Shown here piece after piece: positions 36,601 through 44,698 of a stretch of DNA of 62,722 nt; the stretch's first letter is position 1; every line of letters begins with the position of its first letter. A model generated the notes under the pieces. It had not been told where the DNA came from. It did no database searches and was given only the letters and a program-made list of their open reading frames with translations. The stretch lies in assembly GCF_014773385.1 (NCBI RefSeq), contig NZ_JACXAI010000029.1, forward strand, positions 1 to 62,722, in the 5' to 3' direction. The DNA comes from Metabacillus arenae. GTDB lineage: Bacteria; Bacillota; Bacilli; Bacillales; Bacillaceae. Made by a program: the position numbers and the translations under genes.

Positions 36601-37055
36601 GAAAGGCTCCCTATGGAGCGGCAGATAACGGTGGATTTTATTCTTGGACAATGTTTGGAGTACAGCCAAATGCAAGGTTACAGCCATCAATATCTGGTGT
36701 AAACAATGGGCAAACAAATTGGATTACAGCGAAAGTCAACCCTCTTCTTGAAAGCATCACAATAGATGCTCCAAGCACGATTGCTTCTGGAGAAATAACA
36801 GAAGTAAAAGCAACAGGCCATCAGCCAGCAGGCCTTAACTTTCCACTCCGCTACCCGGCAAGTGTTACATGGACTGGAAGTGAAAACGTATTTATCGGCA
36901 GTGGCGAAGCTGCAAACAAAGCCTTAGAATCAAAAAAATATGACGCTGTCTTTGATTCAGCCTCTGGAAAATTACATGCACTTAAGCAAGGGGAAATAAA
37001 ATTAAGCGTAGAATCAAATGGTAAAGCATCTGAAAAATCAATAAGCATCCAATAA
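33657..37055 (+). CDS. Secreted NAGPA-type phosphodiester glycosidase fused to calcineurin-like phosphoesterase
   Basis: A 1132-residue exported protein. A Sec signal peptide (about residues 1-25, ending AMAA) is followed by a phosphodiester glycosidase/NAGPA domain to about residue 415, with GAIAGVNGDFFDINGT and SLNLDGGGSTTM. Ig-like and carbohydrate-binding-like stretches occupy about 420-760. A metallophosphoesterase domain follows: ILADSQ (~772), GGDFVD (~808), PGNHE (~841), GHHP (~914) and SGHAHT (~958). The last ~130 residues look like another Ig-like domain. No sortase motif is seen. It probably releases phosphate from wall or extracellular phosphodiester polymers such as teichoic acid; this is inference from the domains and the neighbouring PhoX. 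Confidence 0.87.
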   Translation: MKRFWLIWVVTVALFTSLFTPFAMAAPPAAKFDRSPVEDKQAPISSKKDEPQTVLNEESGSTLVTNLQKTTIGKGVELTTFERFDARGWLNGEILKVDLGNKAVSADLLHPGHVSSAEPLSFAAKRNGAIAGVNGDFFDINGTKAPIGAEIEKGKLIKGANPGREQSAGVSTEGIGQLASIMLAGTVSFQSSQHSLAALNQSSIPANGIGLFTPLWGKASRSAAVFNSKSVYEIIVKNGKVIEAKEEIGTGSIEENTLVLVGREEGAAKLKQLNVGDEVSIQYEPKASNGKPFQFAIGGNPVLVKDGEVQTLDDQVTAPRTAVGYSKDGKEMYLVTVDGRQTSSRGMTLQEMGHLMKEFGSYHSLNLDGGGSTTMLARTPGEEDPKVVNVPSDGHERPVPNGIGIYTEKGNGKLTGLNVFTQTQLENAIRVFPGLTRKFTAKGYDDAYDPIETKEIKWKTYPSKFGTFAKDGVFTAEKPGRANAEASVKGVKGISRVHVLNQLDRIESNKSRLGLAEGANDEFFVTGYDGNGYSAPIEPQDVSLSYDQSVIKIEQTEAGNFLVTPKVKEGSALVTMTVNGKEAYLPVTIGLKTETVSEMEDLSKWSFSSARGSGTIEPAEGRNKNGVKVKFDFTQSTGTRTANVHPAEPIKLPGEPQSISVWVKGDGKGEWMSFTTKGADGRYHYLYGPYVTWTGWKQVEIAVPSGVVYPLELRTIGAIETNKSKQYNGELIYDDLTVKVSPTVDVPTSAKTKDSFILQNDEIGKERWKFAILADSQFVGRSPNSQQVKIARESLQQIVKEKPEFLVIGGDFVDTAYPEDFALAKKILDEEVGDRFPIYYVPGNHEIMGTGNLDNFKKSFGQNRYSFAHKGTQFVLLDSSSGSFRTSDFQQLVELRKTIDKAMKDPEIRNLVVFGHHPTRDPLSTKNSQLSDRKEAELIESWLTVFREMSGGKGAMYISGHAHTVNMERVDGVPYMVVGPAGKAPYGAADNGGFYSWTMFGVQPNARLQPSISGVNNGQTNWITAKVNPLLESITIDAPSTIASGEITEVKATGHQPAGLNFPLRYPASVTWTGSENVFIGSGEAANKALESKKYDAVFDSASGKLHALKQGEIKLSVESNGKASEKSISIQ

Positions 37056-37067
37056 GAATATGAAACA

Positions 37068-37093
37068 GCCGATTGCTTATAAAAGCAATCGGC
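37068..37093 (+). terminator. Terminator of the NAGPA-phosphoesterase gene
   Basis: Perfect 11-bp stem GCCGATTGCTT/AAGCAATCGGC with loop ATAA, 13 nt after the stop. The T-run after it is short (TTATT). Confidence 0.75.
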
Positions 37094-37170
37094 TTATTGA
37101 TGCAAACTTGGTTAGGGTGAGATAACAAGTACTTATTATGACACTGCAATAAAATTTTCGTTCTATTTAA

Positions 37171-37204
37171 AAAGCACCTGTTTCCCAGGAGAAATAGGTG
37201 CTTT
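37171..37204 (-). terminator. Terminator of the PhoX-type gene
   Basis: AAAGCACCT and AGGTGCTTT pair with an inner TTTC/GAAA extension; on the minus strand the hairpin ends in TTTTTAAA, 12 nt after the stop of the phosphatase gene. Confidence 0.88.
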
Positions 37205-37216
37205 CCATAGTCATTA

Positions 37217-38719
37217 TTACAATAAAGGTACTCCGTGACGAAGATATGCTGCCGCTTCTAAATCGGAAATTCCATTAATCTTTGCGACTTCCTTCATTTC
37301 AGCTGAAATCTTCGGAGCATAGGCTGCTGGAGGTGCGGCATGTCCCATATAACGCTGACGTGCAGGGTTTTGACCAGGGAATGGCCCCCATATTGCAAAG
37401 GTAACGCCAGGAGATTGAATATTAAGGAAAAAGGTTTTCCCATCAGGTGAGAACGTAGGCCCGCAAAATTCAGAACCGTTCATGCGGTTATTTGCAAACA
37501 GGTATACTTCTCCTTCAGGAGTGATTCCCAATACACGATTGCCGTTATCCCCGTCTTCAGCAAATAACAAATCTCCCCAAGGTGTAATACAAATGTTATC
37601 CGGGCTTTCCATTTTATTCGCATCAGTACCTTCATAAAATAGCTCTAACGTTTCGGTTGCTGGAATGTAACGGTAAATTTGTCCAAGACGCTTTTCTCCT
37701 CCGGCTGTATCGTCAAACCAGAAAACTCCCCCGGCAAAGTAAGCCCCTTCCAAGCGATTGAACCGTACACATCCTTTTGAAAGGGCATCGTCATGAGGTT
37801 CTTCCTTATTAACATCCTTCCATACTACACCGAACTTTTGACCTGGGTTCATGAAGTCAGCATCTGGATTTGTTTTTTCTTCGATCGCCATTGCTTGCAG
37901 CTTCCCACCCTTTTGCAAGGCACCAGGACGCTTGCTTGTGTCATTTGGAATATAACGGTAGAGGAAGCTTGAACGTTCATCATTCGTAGGATCATTCGGA
38001 TCAATTTTCCCCCGGAAGTCATCTTCAGTTAAATAAACAATTCCTGTTGCAGGGTCAATCGCCGTTGCTTCGTGGGAGAAAAAGCCCATATCTCTAATTG
38101 GTGTTTTAGATAGCTTGTTCTCTGGTTCATTTGGCATAACCTCAAATACATAGCCATGGTCATTTTCACGCGTTTCTTCACATGTTAACCATGTTCCCCA
38201 AGGTGTCGGTCCGCCGGCACAGTTTTGCATGGACCCTGAAGAAGTGACATATTCTGCAAACAGTCTTCGATCAGGTCCAATGACAAGTGCTGTTGTTCCA
38301 CCTGGAGCCAGCTTGTTATATGGATTTTTGCCCTGTACAGCAGACTCTGATCCGCTTAACTCATGGTTACGAACTAAAATGGTTAGATGGCCGGGACCTT
38401 GAAATGCTGCCATCCCGTCAAAGTCCCCGGGAATCGGTGCACCATTTGTCAAAGTTTTTCCTTCTTCAGAAATAATGCGATATTGGAACCCTTTTGGGAG
38501 ATCAATAACCCCGCCAGGATCCTTCACCAATGGTCCGAAACCCTTAAAGGAATTATTTACTTTTTGTGCTGCGCTTCCTTTTGATGCTCCAATTGCTTCA
38601 GTTGGATTCGCTCCCAACAACCCTGCAGAACCAAGCGTTAATGCAACTGTACTCATGCCACCTAGTTTGATAAAATCCCTTCTATTAAACTGTTTACGTC
38701 CGCTTCCCTTACCTGACAT
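37217..38719 (-). CDS. PhoX-type alkaline phosphatase (DUF839), Tat-exported
   Basis: A 500-residue protein with a twin-arginine signal (NRRDFIKLGG at residues 11-20, then a hydrophobic stretch) and the PhoX/DUF839 beta-propeller fold: MAAFQGPGHLTILVRNHE, GGTTALV, WGTWLTCEET, DDFRGKI and SPDNICITPWGDLLFAEDG. PhoX enzymes use Ca and Fe and hydrolyse phosphate mono- and diesters outside the cell. AAGGAGG precedes the ATG. It lies 71 nt downstream of the tasA-type gene on the same strand with no terminator between, so part of its mRNA may come from the biofilm operon. Confidence 0.9.
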   Translation of the reverse strand: MSGKGSGRKQFNRRDFIKLGGMSTVALTLGSAGLLGANPTEAIGASKGSAAQKVNNSFKGFGPLVKDPGGVIDLPKGFQYRIISEEGKTLTNGAPIPGDFDGMAAFQGPGHLTILVRNHELSGSESAVQGKNPYNKLAPGGTTALVIGPDRRLFAEYVTSSGSMQNCAGGPTPWGTWLTCEETRENDHGYVFEVMPNEPENKLSKTPIRDMGFFSHEATAIDPATGIVYLTEDDFRGKIDPNDPTNDERSSFLYRYIPNDTSKRPGALQKGGKLQAMAIEEKTNPDADFMNPGQKFGVVWKDVNKEEPHDDALSKGCVRFNRLEGAYFAGGVFWFDDTAGGEKRLGQIYRYIPATETLELFYEGTDANKMESPDNICITPWGDLLFAEDGDNGNRVLGITPEGEVYLFANNRMNGSEFCGPTFSPDGKTFFLNIQSPGVTFAIWGPFPGQNPARQRYMGHAAPPAAYAPKISAEMKEVAKINGISDLEAAAYLRHGVPLL

Positions 38720-38790
38720 GTATAAAACCTCCTTATTAGTAACGGTACTCTTTTTTTAGATTCGATATATTTTAAAAATCCTGGACGTTA

Positions 38791-39381
38791 TTATTTCACT
38801 TCACCGTCAGTTTGCCTTGCTTCAAAAGTCCATTCAAGAGCTAATGAATCTCCTTGAAATACATTTTGGTCTTTTCCGTTATCAACGAAGTTGAACTTAA
38901 CAAGAAGTTCGTGGGATGAACCAGAAGGAAGGCCTTTTTCTCCTAACCATGGATAAAATACGTGCTGATCAACCGCTTCAGGTGTCATTTTTTTAAGATC
39001 TGCTAGAGTAGTTTTATAGATAACTTCATGTAAATTATTGATGTTATATAAAAATTCGACTTCAATATGCTTGCCAAAATCCTCTGATCCGTTGTCTCCA
39101 CCAGCATCATTGACTTTGTAGGCTGTATCTAACAATACGTGCTCAATGTCCAATGTACCATTGTTTTCAAGATTAAAAGTACGGGTAACTGAGTCGCCTG
39201 GTTTAAGACTATCCACATCGACAATTGTTGTCGGATTTGCTGCTAAATCCAATGTACCAGCAGCAAAAGTGTTGCTTGTAACTTCTGTGTCACTGAAATA
39301 AGCGTACGTTCCTCCTCCAACAAGTGATAATCCCAAAGCCGCAGATGCTACTCCCATGATAAGGCTCTTTTTAATACTCAT
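38791..39381 (-). CDS. TasA/CalY (camelysin)-family secreted fibre protein
   Basis: A 196-residue secreted protein of the TasA/CalY family. Signal peptide KKSLIMGVASAALGLSLVGGGTYAYF is followed by the diagnostic FSDTEVTSNTFAAGTLDL. The rest is a beta-rich jelly-roll-like domain. TasA forms the protein fibres of Bacillus biofilm matrix; CalY is the B. cereus relative. The signal is normally removed by SipW, and a sipW-type gene stands directly upstream. AGGGAGGAATTAGGA before the ATG. It is shorter than B. subtilis TasA (261), so it may be closer to CalY. Confidence 0.9.
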   Translation of the reverse strand: MSIKKSLIMGVASAALGLSLVGGGTYAYFSDTEVTSNTFAAGTLDLAANPTTIVDVDSLKPGDSVTRTFNLENNGTLDIEHVLLDTAYKVNDAGGDNGSEDFGKHIEVEFLYNINNLHEVIYKTTLADLKKMTPEAVDQHVFYPWLGEKGLPSGSSHELLVKFNFVDNGKDQNVFQGDSLALEWTFEARQTDGEVK

Positions 39382-39523
39382 TCCTAATTCCTCCCTTTTT
39401 TTATACTTAATTTATTGAATCCACTTTCGCGGAGACCCAACTATAAAAATGTTTCTGAAAACTTTTGACTCTCCCTGAAGTGAGAGGTAAGAAATGGGAC
39501 TTGGAGCAATCGACAAACTGACC

Positions 39524-39553
39524 TAATGCTCTTTTTCACCTTAGAGAGCATTA
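39524..39553 (-). promoter_or_regulatory. Stem-loop between sipW and the tasA-type gene
   Basis: TAATGCTCT (39524-39532) pairs perfectly with AGAGCATTA (39545-39553). No T-run follows on the minus strand, so it is more likely an mRNA processing or 5'-protecting element than a terminator; it could set different levels of the two proteins. Confidence 0.55.
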
Positions 39554-39557
39554 ATAC

Positions 39558-40127
39558 TCAATCAGAACCAAATACTTCTCGTTTTTTCTTGCCATCAATT
39601 TCTGCAAGAGCTTTCCAAACAGTGAAAATAGAGTAGAGGATAAGGACGATTCCAGGGATGATTAAAAACATGGCACTTCCTATTTTCGAATTGGCAAAAT
39701 TCAATAAGTACCCTAAATAAGGAATGGTAAAGCCGGTATACTCTGCATTCACATTTTGCGGCAGGACAGGCTCACGATCTGGACTGTCATTGTTGTCCCC
39801 TTTTGTAATATAGCTAAGCGGCTTGCCGCTTTCCTTCACCTCAACAACCCTGTGCGTGATCAAAAGTTCGTCTTTATTTGTATATGTGATTACATCTCCT
39901 TGTTGAAATTGCTCCTTATCCTCGGCAGGTTTAACCGCAATAACCGATCCCGTTTGGATACTAGGCTCCATTGAACCGGAAAGGACAGTTTTGAACTGAT
40001 AACCGAAAATATTCGGTTCCCCGCCGGAAGCCTTTGAAGATATAACCGTAACAGCCATAAGGATCAAGATGAGAAATAGGATACTTGTGGCCAAGCTGCT
40101 CAAGGTTTTTATTGTTTTTTTGATCAT
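39558..40127 (-). CDS. sipW: ER-type signal peptidase I, SipW-like
   Basis: A 189-residue signal peptidase of the SipW type. An N-terminal membrane helix is followed by the catalytic Ser52 in SGSMEP, GDVITY, and His92 in ITHRVVE. The His replaces the usual Lys, the mark of the ER-type enzymes. TKGDNND with the conserved Asp follows, then a C-terminal membrane helix. It processes TasA- and TapA-type precursors encoded on both sides in the same operon. Confidence 0.94.
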   Translation of the reverse strand: MIKKTIKTLSSLATSILFLILILMAVTVISSKASGGEPNIFGYQFKTVLSGSMEPSIQTGSVIAVKPAEDKEQFQQGDVITYTNKDELLITHRVVEVKESGKPLSYITKGDNNDSPDREPVLPQNVNAEYTGFTIPYLGYLLNFANSKIGSAMFLIIPGIVLILYSIFTVWKALAEIDGKKKREVFGSD

Positions 40128-40154
40128 TCAATTCATCTCCTATTAGGTTTTTCA

Positions 40155-40925
40155 CTAATTGGTTTCGTTTGAAGGAATGTGAGTCTCTGATGGATTTTTT
40201 GTTGGTTCTTCATTTGTTTCGCTTGGGGAAGGTTCCGAGATGCTGTGGTTGTTTTCTGGACTGCTCTTTTCAATGGTTTTCTTTTTAGTTTGGTGTTTTT
40301 GTTCTTTGTCTGAATTTTGTTGTTCTGTTACTTGCTGTGGATGACTTGACTGCGGAGGGGCTTTAGTTGTAGTGTCTTCTGCTCGTTGATGGCTTTTGGA
40401 ATTATCATGTTCAGCTTTTTTGCATGATACTATTACATCTTCACTCCAAATGGCTTCGGTTTCCGAATGACCTGGTGTTTTATTAGATCGAAATATGTAT
40501 GCACCATTTTTGGTTGGATGATAGGTTATTGTTACGGTGTCACCAGGTGCTGGTACTTGAATTTTTCCAGAATGGACGACTGTTCGCTTTTCCTGATTTC
40601 CTTCAGGCAGCCAGTACACCTCATATTGAACAGGTTCTTTGACAGCTGCAGAATCTTGACTGTTTTGCAATTTTGCGTAAATACCCTCACATTTACCCAT
40701 AGCCCCGGAACCATTTTTCACAAAAGATAATGAGCTTGTCCACGTTCCGGCTTTCATTAAGCCAGTAATTTTATGAGTATCATTAAAGGAAGCAGCTGTA
40801 GGTGCGGTAAGCTGGGTTAAAATGAAAAATAATAAATAATAAAAGCATGCGATTTTAATAATTAGAAAGGCTGGGGCCTTTCGGACTTTACTTGTCGAGA
40901 GATGTTCTTTTCCGATTGTCCTCAC
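40155..40925 (-). CDS. tapA: TapA-like amyloid-assembly protein
   Basis: A 256-residue protein at the place of TapA (YqxM) in the tapA-sipW-tasA order. An N-terminal hydrophobic segment (about residues 22-45) ends AAS-F, then a domain with two Cys (KCEGIY and VSCKK, likely a disulfide) and a Ser/Lys/Glu/Thr-rich low-complexity tail from residue 170. TapA anchors and nucleates TasA fibres. The GTG at 40925 is the only reasonable start; its ribosome site (AGAAGAG) is unusually close, so start or level is uncertain. Confidence 0.82.
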   Translation of the reverse strand: MRTIGKEHLSTSKVRKAPAFLIIKIACFYYLLFFILTQLTAPTAASFNDTHKITGLMKAGTWTSSLSFVKNGSGAMGKCEGIYAKLQNSQDSAAVKEPVQYEVYWLPEGNQEKRTVVHSGKIQVPAPGDTVTITYHPTKNGAYIFRSNKTPGHSETEAIWSEDVIVSCKKAEHDNSKSHQRAEDTTTKAPPQSSHPQQVTEQQNSDKEQKHQTKKKTIEKSSPENNHSISEPSPSETNEEPTKNPSETHIPSNETN

Positions 40926-41366
40926 CTCTTCTTTGCAAACTTTATTTTTTAATGGAAAAATGCTGGATTTAGTCCTTTTATGTAGGGAAAATCTATCTTC
41001 TCGTATGACAATTCGATTATTTATTCTAATATTTGCACTACTTCATCATAGGAGATTATTATTAAGGCAAAGTAAATAATGAGTAAATTAGATGTAAATA
41101 TTTGAAAATAGGTATAAAAAACTATGATGAATTACCGATATAAACTGGTTAAGCTTTTAATATGTGAGTGGTAAAATGTCTTTGCTTGGAGATGAGATGT
41201 ACATCAAATTTTTTTGTCTAACTAGATTCTTTAACCTGTACCAGAAAGGCCTTTTTCCTATTAATCCCTTTCATTAGACAAAAAACGATCTAGCATAGTT
41301 GCTAGACCGTTTATAAAATACAATGATAGATAAATCCTTCTATAACTTTATCGGTTATTTAGAGCC
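40926..41366. other. Intergenic stretch 5' of the tapA-type operon
   Basis: It should hold the tapA promoter on the minus strand. I looked for SinR-type GTTCTYT boxes and found no convincing cluster. A hairpin AACGATCTAGCA/TGCTAGACCGTT lies at about 41283-41312 and could end the relic gene downstream of it on the minus strand. Confidence 0.45.
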
Positions 41367-41903
41367 TTATTCCCTCACAAATTGGACATCTCCTTTTACT
41401 TCAACACCCTTAGGCACACGAATGTAGAGGACATTTTCTCCCCAAATCTGTCCTTCATCTGAAAATGAGTATATATCTTTTTTTCCGAAAATTGAGAAAA
41501 TGTAAATTCCTTATCAAATTTTCCAATACTTATTTCTGTTGTAGATTCTATTATACTCAATGATTTGCCTACTAATTGTATAGCAAAGGGACGGATTTCA
41601 TCAGTGAGATCAAAATTCTCAATTATTGTTCTTGTATGATATTGGGTGACCTCGATTTTCCCACCATTTACATCTTTTCTTTCTACCAATATAAACCCTG
41701 TAGACTGCTTTTCTGACACAGTAATTTCAAGCTGATTTCCTTCATAAGTAAAGTCCTGTTGATTCTTAATTTTGACACCCTCTATGTTTTCCTTATCGAT
41801 CTGCTTCCCATCCAAGGCTGCATCCGTTAATAATTGACGTTCCTTCTCCGCTTTTGCTAATTCTTCCTTATTATCGATGATTTTCGATGAAGCTTTTGGG
41901 CGT
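41367..41903 (-). pseudogene. Frameshifted, 5'-truncated gene of unknown family
   Basis: A reading frame with no start codon runs from about 41903 (SSKIIDNKEELAKAEKERQ...) through a beta-rich segment (GNQLEITVSEKQSTGF). At a run of seven A (41478-41484 on the plus strand as T) the frame breaks; shifted by one base it continues sensibly (DIYSFSDEGQIWG...YIRVPKGVEVK) to a stop at 41367. Adding one A restores the frame. The 5' end shows no ATG or ribosome site, so it is probably a relic; slippage at the A-run or a sequencing error could explain the shift alone. Confidence 0.7.
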
Positions 41904-41949
41904 CACAACCTTACACGTTAATATATAAAAGGTATCCAAGTTTTTTATA

Positions 41950-42615
41950 CTATTTCTTAATTGATAAATGTAGAATTTGATCTCCAACCCTCTTCAGTTG
42001 GTCTAAATCAAATATCTCATCAAACTTTAATTTTTTCTTACCATATTGAATGTGAAGTCCTTTTTCAAGTATCCCATCTTTGAACCAACTAACATTGATA
42101 ATTGTCTGATACCGAAACTTTTCCATATGATCCAAATCTTTTGTTAAGAAAAGTATTCTTTTATTTGTCACCACTATATAACCTTTAATCTCTTTCTTGC
42201 TTAATTTATTAAATTCACAAAATAAAAATGTAAGACCTATCTCATTTTTCTCAAATACTCTTTCATCCAGAGCTTTGAAAAATTCTTTATTCCTTCTTAC
42301 CTCATCGAACTCATACGTTGTATAGTTCATGTTGTCTATGTCAACGACTTTTGACAGTAAAGTAAGAACTTCTTGTTTTTCTTTAGCTTCATTTTCTCTT
42401 TTTATTCTTTCATTTTCTAATCTTTTTTCAACTTCTTTCTTTTTAAGCGCTTCCATTTTCTCTAAATTTTCTTTTTTCTTACGAGCTTTTTCATCTTCTT
42501 TTTGCTTCCTATAATTCTCTACTTTTTGTGTAACTTGCTCATGGTCTTGCTTTTTAGTAATTAGTTTTACGAAAATATCTTCAACATTATAACAAAATGT
42601 TCTATAGATTCCCAT
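41950..42615 (-). CDS. PH-domain-like protein with coiled coil
   Basis: A 221-residue protein. Residues 20-85 are a highly charged coiled coil (RKQKEDEKARKKKENLEKM...). The C-terminal half resembles bacterial PH-like domains: EKNEIGLTFLFCEF, GYIVVTNKRILFLTKDL and the strand YQTIINVSWFKDGILEKGL. No signal peptide or membrane helix. It follows the YHYH-protein gene by 14 nt in the same direction, so the two form an operon. AAGGAGGAT precedes the ATG. Such PH-like proteins occur in phage and accessory regions; function unknown. Confidence 0.75.
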   Translation of the reverse strand: MGIYRTFCYNVEDIFVKLITKKQDHEQVTQKVENYRKQKEDEKARKKKENLEKMEALKKKEVEKRLENERIKRENEAKEKQEVLTLLSKVVDIDNMNYTTYEFDEVRRNKEFFKALDERVFEKNEIGLTFLFCEFNKLSKKEIKGYIVVTNKRILFLTKDLDHMEKFRYQTIINVSWFKDGILEKGLHIQYGKKKLKFDEIFDLDQLKRVGDQILHLSIKK

Positions 42616-42629
42616 ACTAGCTATCCTCC

Positions 42630-43865
42630 TTATCCGACCATTTTTTTAGCTACATAAAATCGACGTGCCAACCATCCAAAAATAATAACACCTAATCCAC
42701 CAACAGTGGTTGCTGTATCTTCCTTTTTCTCAGTTTCATAATCTTCAAAGCCCTTCTCATAATAGTGTTTATAAATTACTTCAGACTTTAAATAGGTTTT
42801 CGGAATACTATATTCCTTACCACTAAATCCATAATTGTATCCAGCTTCTTGGATGCTTTTAATCTCTTTGTTTGACTCGAAACCTTCTTTATACCACTCA
42901 ATAAATTTCTCATTCTCATATTGTGGTACTTTGTACTCTAACATTGTAAAAGCTTTTTCATACCCTTTTTTAATATAGTCATCTTTTAGCTCTTTCTGAC
43001 CCTTTTCAAATCCTAATTGATATGCTTCGATGTATATATCCTTAATATCTTTAGGTTCATTATTTATATCCTTTTTACCATCTTTGTAGCCCTTATCCTC
43101 AAACTCTTTTTTCTTTGCTTCTTCTCTTATTGAAACGGATTTATTAAATCCTTCTTCAAACGTTATTTTTAGTTGTTCATTTTCTAGATACTTTATTGGA
43201 ACTTCAATTTTGTCCTGTTTACTACCCAAGACCTGTCCCGCTTCATTAGCATTCTTTTTTTCTGTTTCAAGTTTCAGAATGCCTTCTTTATAACCCTTTT
43301 GATAACTTGTTGTATAACCCTCAACATAGGCATCTGAACCCGTTACATTTAAATTTTCTTCTTTTCCTTTAGAACCATCATTTAACCCTGCTGTATAACC
43401 TTCTTTTTCTCCTTTTGCAATCTCCTGATCAGCTGTTACTTTAGCAATTTGTGCTGGACTTCCATTAATCTTTGAAGTGTCATAATCGCTTGGAGCTTCA
43501 CAAGGTATACCATCATCTACCTTGTTTCCCCAACCATCTAGCCTTTCAGGATCGTTTGTTTTGCTATATCCCTTGGAATTCCAATAATCAACTACTTCTT
43601 CATAACTCGCAAAATCTGAACAATCCTTATCTAAAGAATGATTAGTTGAACTTTCTGTAGAAGTTTCATTAGTAGAATTAGATGTAGATGAAGAAATATC
43701 TCCACCACCATTATGATAATGGTAGCCTGTACATAACCCTTTGGCTTTTGATTTTTCACTGCAATTGTGTCCACCACTACTGTCAGTACGTCCAGAGTGT
43801 GCACCCGCCATGTTTTGAAAAGAAATTATTAATAATAGGACCAATAACAACGATACCCTTTTCAT
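42630..43865 (-). CDS. Secreted YHYH / excalibur-like protein with C-terminal membrane anchor
   Basis: A 411-residue exported protein. A signal peptide ends near AGA-H. A YHYH-type motif follows (HSGRTDSSGGHNCSEKSK, GYHYHNGGG). Then comes an excalibur-like calcium-binding stretch (DKDCSDFASYEEVVDYWN...DDGIPCEA). A long repeat region has GYxxGxxxG units (EGYTAGLNDGSKG, EGYTTSYQKGYKEG, KGYKDGKKD, LGFEKGQKE). One membrane helix (TTVGGLGVIIFGWLA) lies at the C-terminus with basic residues after it. AAGGGGGG precedes the ATG. First gene of a two-gene operon; role unknown, probably wall- or spore-envelope-associated. Confidence 0.8.
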   Translation of the reverse strand: MKRVSLLLVLLLIISFQNMAGAHSGRTDSSGGHNCSEKSKAKGLCTGYHYHNGGGDISSSTSNSTNETSTESSTNHSLDKDCSDFASYEEVVDYWNSKGYSKTNDPERLDGWGNKVDDGIPCEAPSDYDTSKINGSPAQIAKVTADQEIAKGEKEGYTAGLNDGSKGKEENLNVTGSDAYVEGYTTSYQKGYKEGILKLETEKKNANEAGQVLGSKQDKIEVPIKYLENEQLKITFEEGFNKSVSIREEAKKKEFEDKGYKDGKKDINNEPKDIKDIYIEAYQLGFEKGQKELKDDYIKKGYEKAFTMLEYKVPQYENEKFIEWYKEGFESNKEIKSIQEAGYNYGFSGKEYSIPKTYLKSEVIYKHYYEKGFEDYETEKKEDTATTVGGLGVIIFGWLARRFYVAKKMVG

Positions 43866-44698
43866 GTTAACCCCCCTTAAAATTCTGTTTTCTATATAAT
43901 ATATAGACTATTTTACTACTTTTTTATAGTTTTTACAGATGAAAATTGGATTTTTTACTACTATGTGGAAAAATACCCATACCTTGTAACTGAGTATAAA
44001 CTATTAAATTAAGGAGAAATATTGTTGAGTAAGATAAAAAAGTAATTACATCTTATCAGTGAAACATTTAAACAAAAGAGTTTTATACCTATGAGAAAAT
44101 CCATTTGTCAACTTTTGCGGTGTTTATAACCTGAAATTCTTCATATTATAAATTATTTATACCTCTTACCGTTCTCCTTGTGAAATGGAAAATACTCAAA
44201 CGATTTATTGTGAGGACTTGTCGACGCCGAGATGGATTTTACACTTTTTGCTGACTTTTGCTTTACACTTTACTGGAAGATGGAGCAGGTATCTTGTCAC
44301 TTTACTTGGAGCCTCTGCGGGCAAGAGTGTGAGCCAAGAAGCCATAGCTATCTAGCATTATGGCTCTGCCACCAAGGCTATCATGCCCACTTCTCCAAAT
44401 AAAGTGCACGTCTTTTATGGTAATTAAGTGTAAACCCTTAATCAGCAGAAACTGTCAACTTTATTCTGGCGTTTACAGGACTGTTTTTAAGAAATAAAAA
44501 AAAGTTCCTTACACTATGTAAGAAACGTGAAATAATAGCATTTATATCAAAATGCCAGAGCAGAATCGACTCTCTCGCAGGAACACGTTTTTTAAGTCAT
44601 GCGCGTGAGCCAATTCCCCCCTTTGGCTTAATAAAAATGGTACCAAGTGTAGCTTTATTATGTACCAAAAGGATGAACTATTATTTTATTATATTATT
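43866..44698. other. Long intergenic stretch, possible relic DNA
   Basis: No gene with a ribosome site on either strand. Between about 44200 and 44470 the composition becomes less AT-rich and TTTACACTT-like words recur (near 44230, 44270, 44430), which may be the remains of an insertion sequence; I could not identify it. Confidence 0.35.

Noticed and set aside
40926-41040. SinR boxes upstream of the tapA-type gene
   Set aside because: No convincing GTTCTYT cluster could be read by eye.
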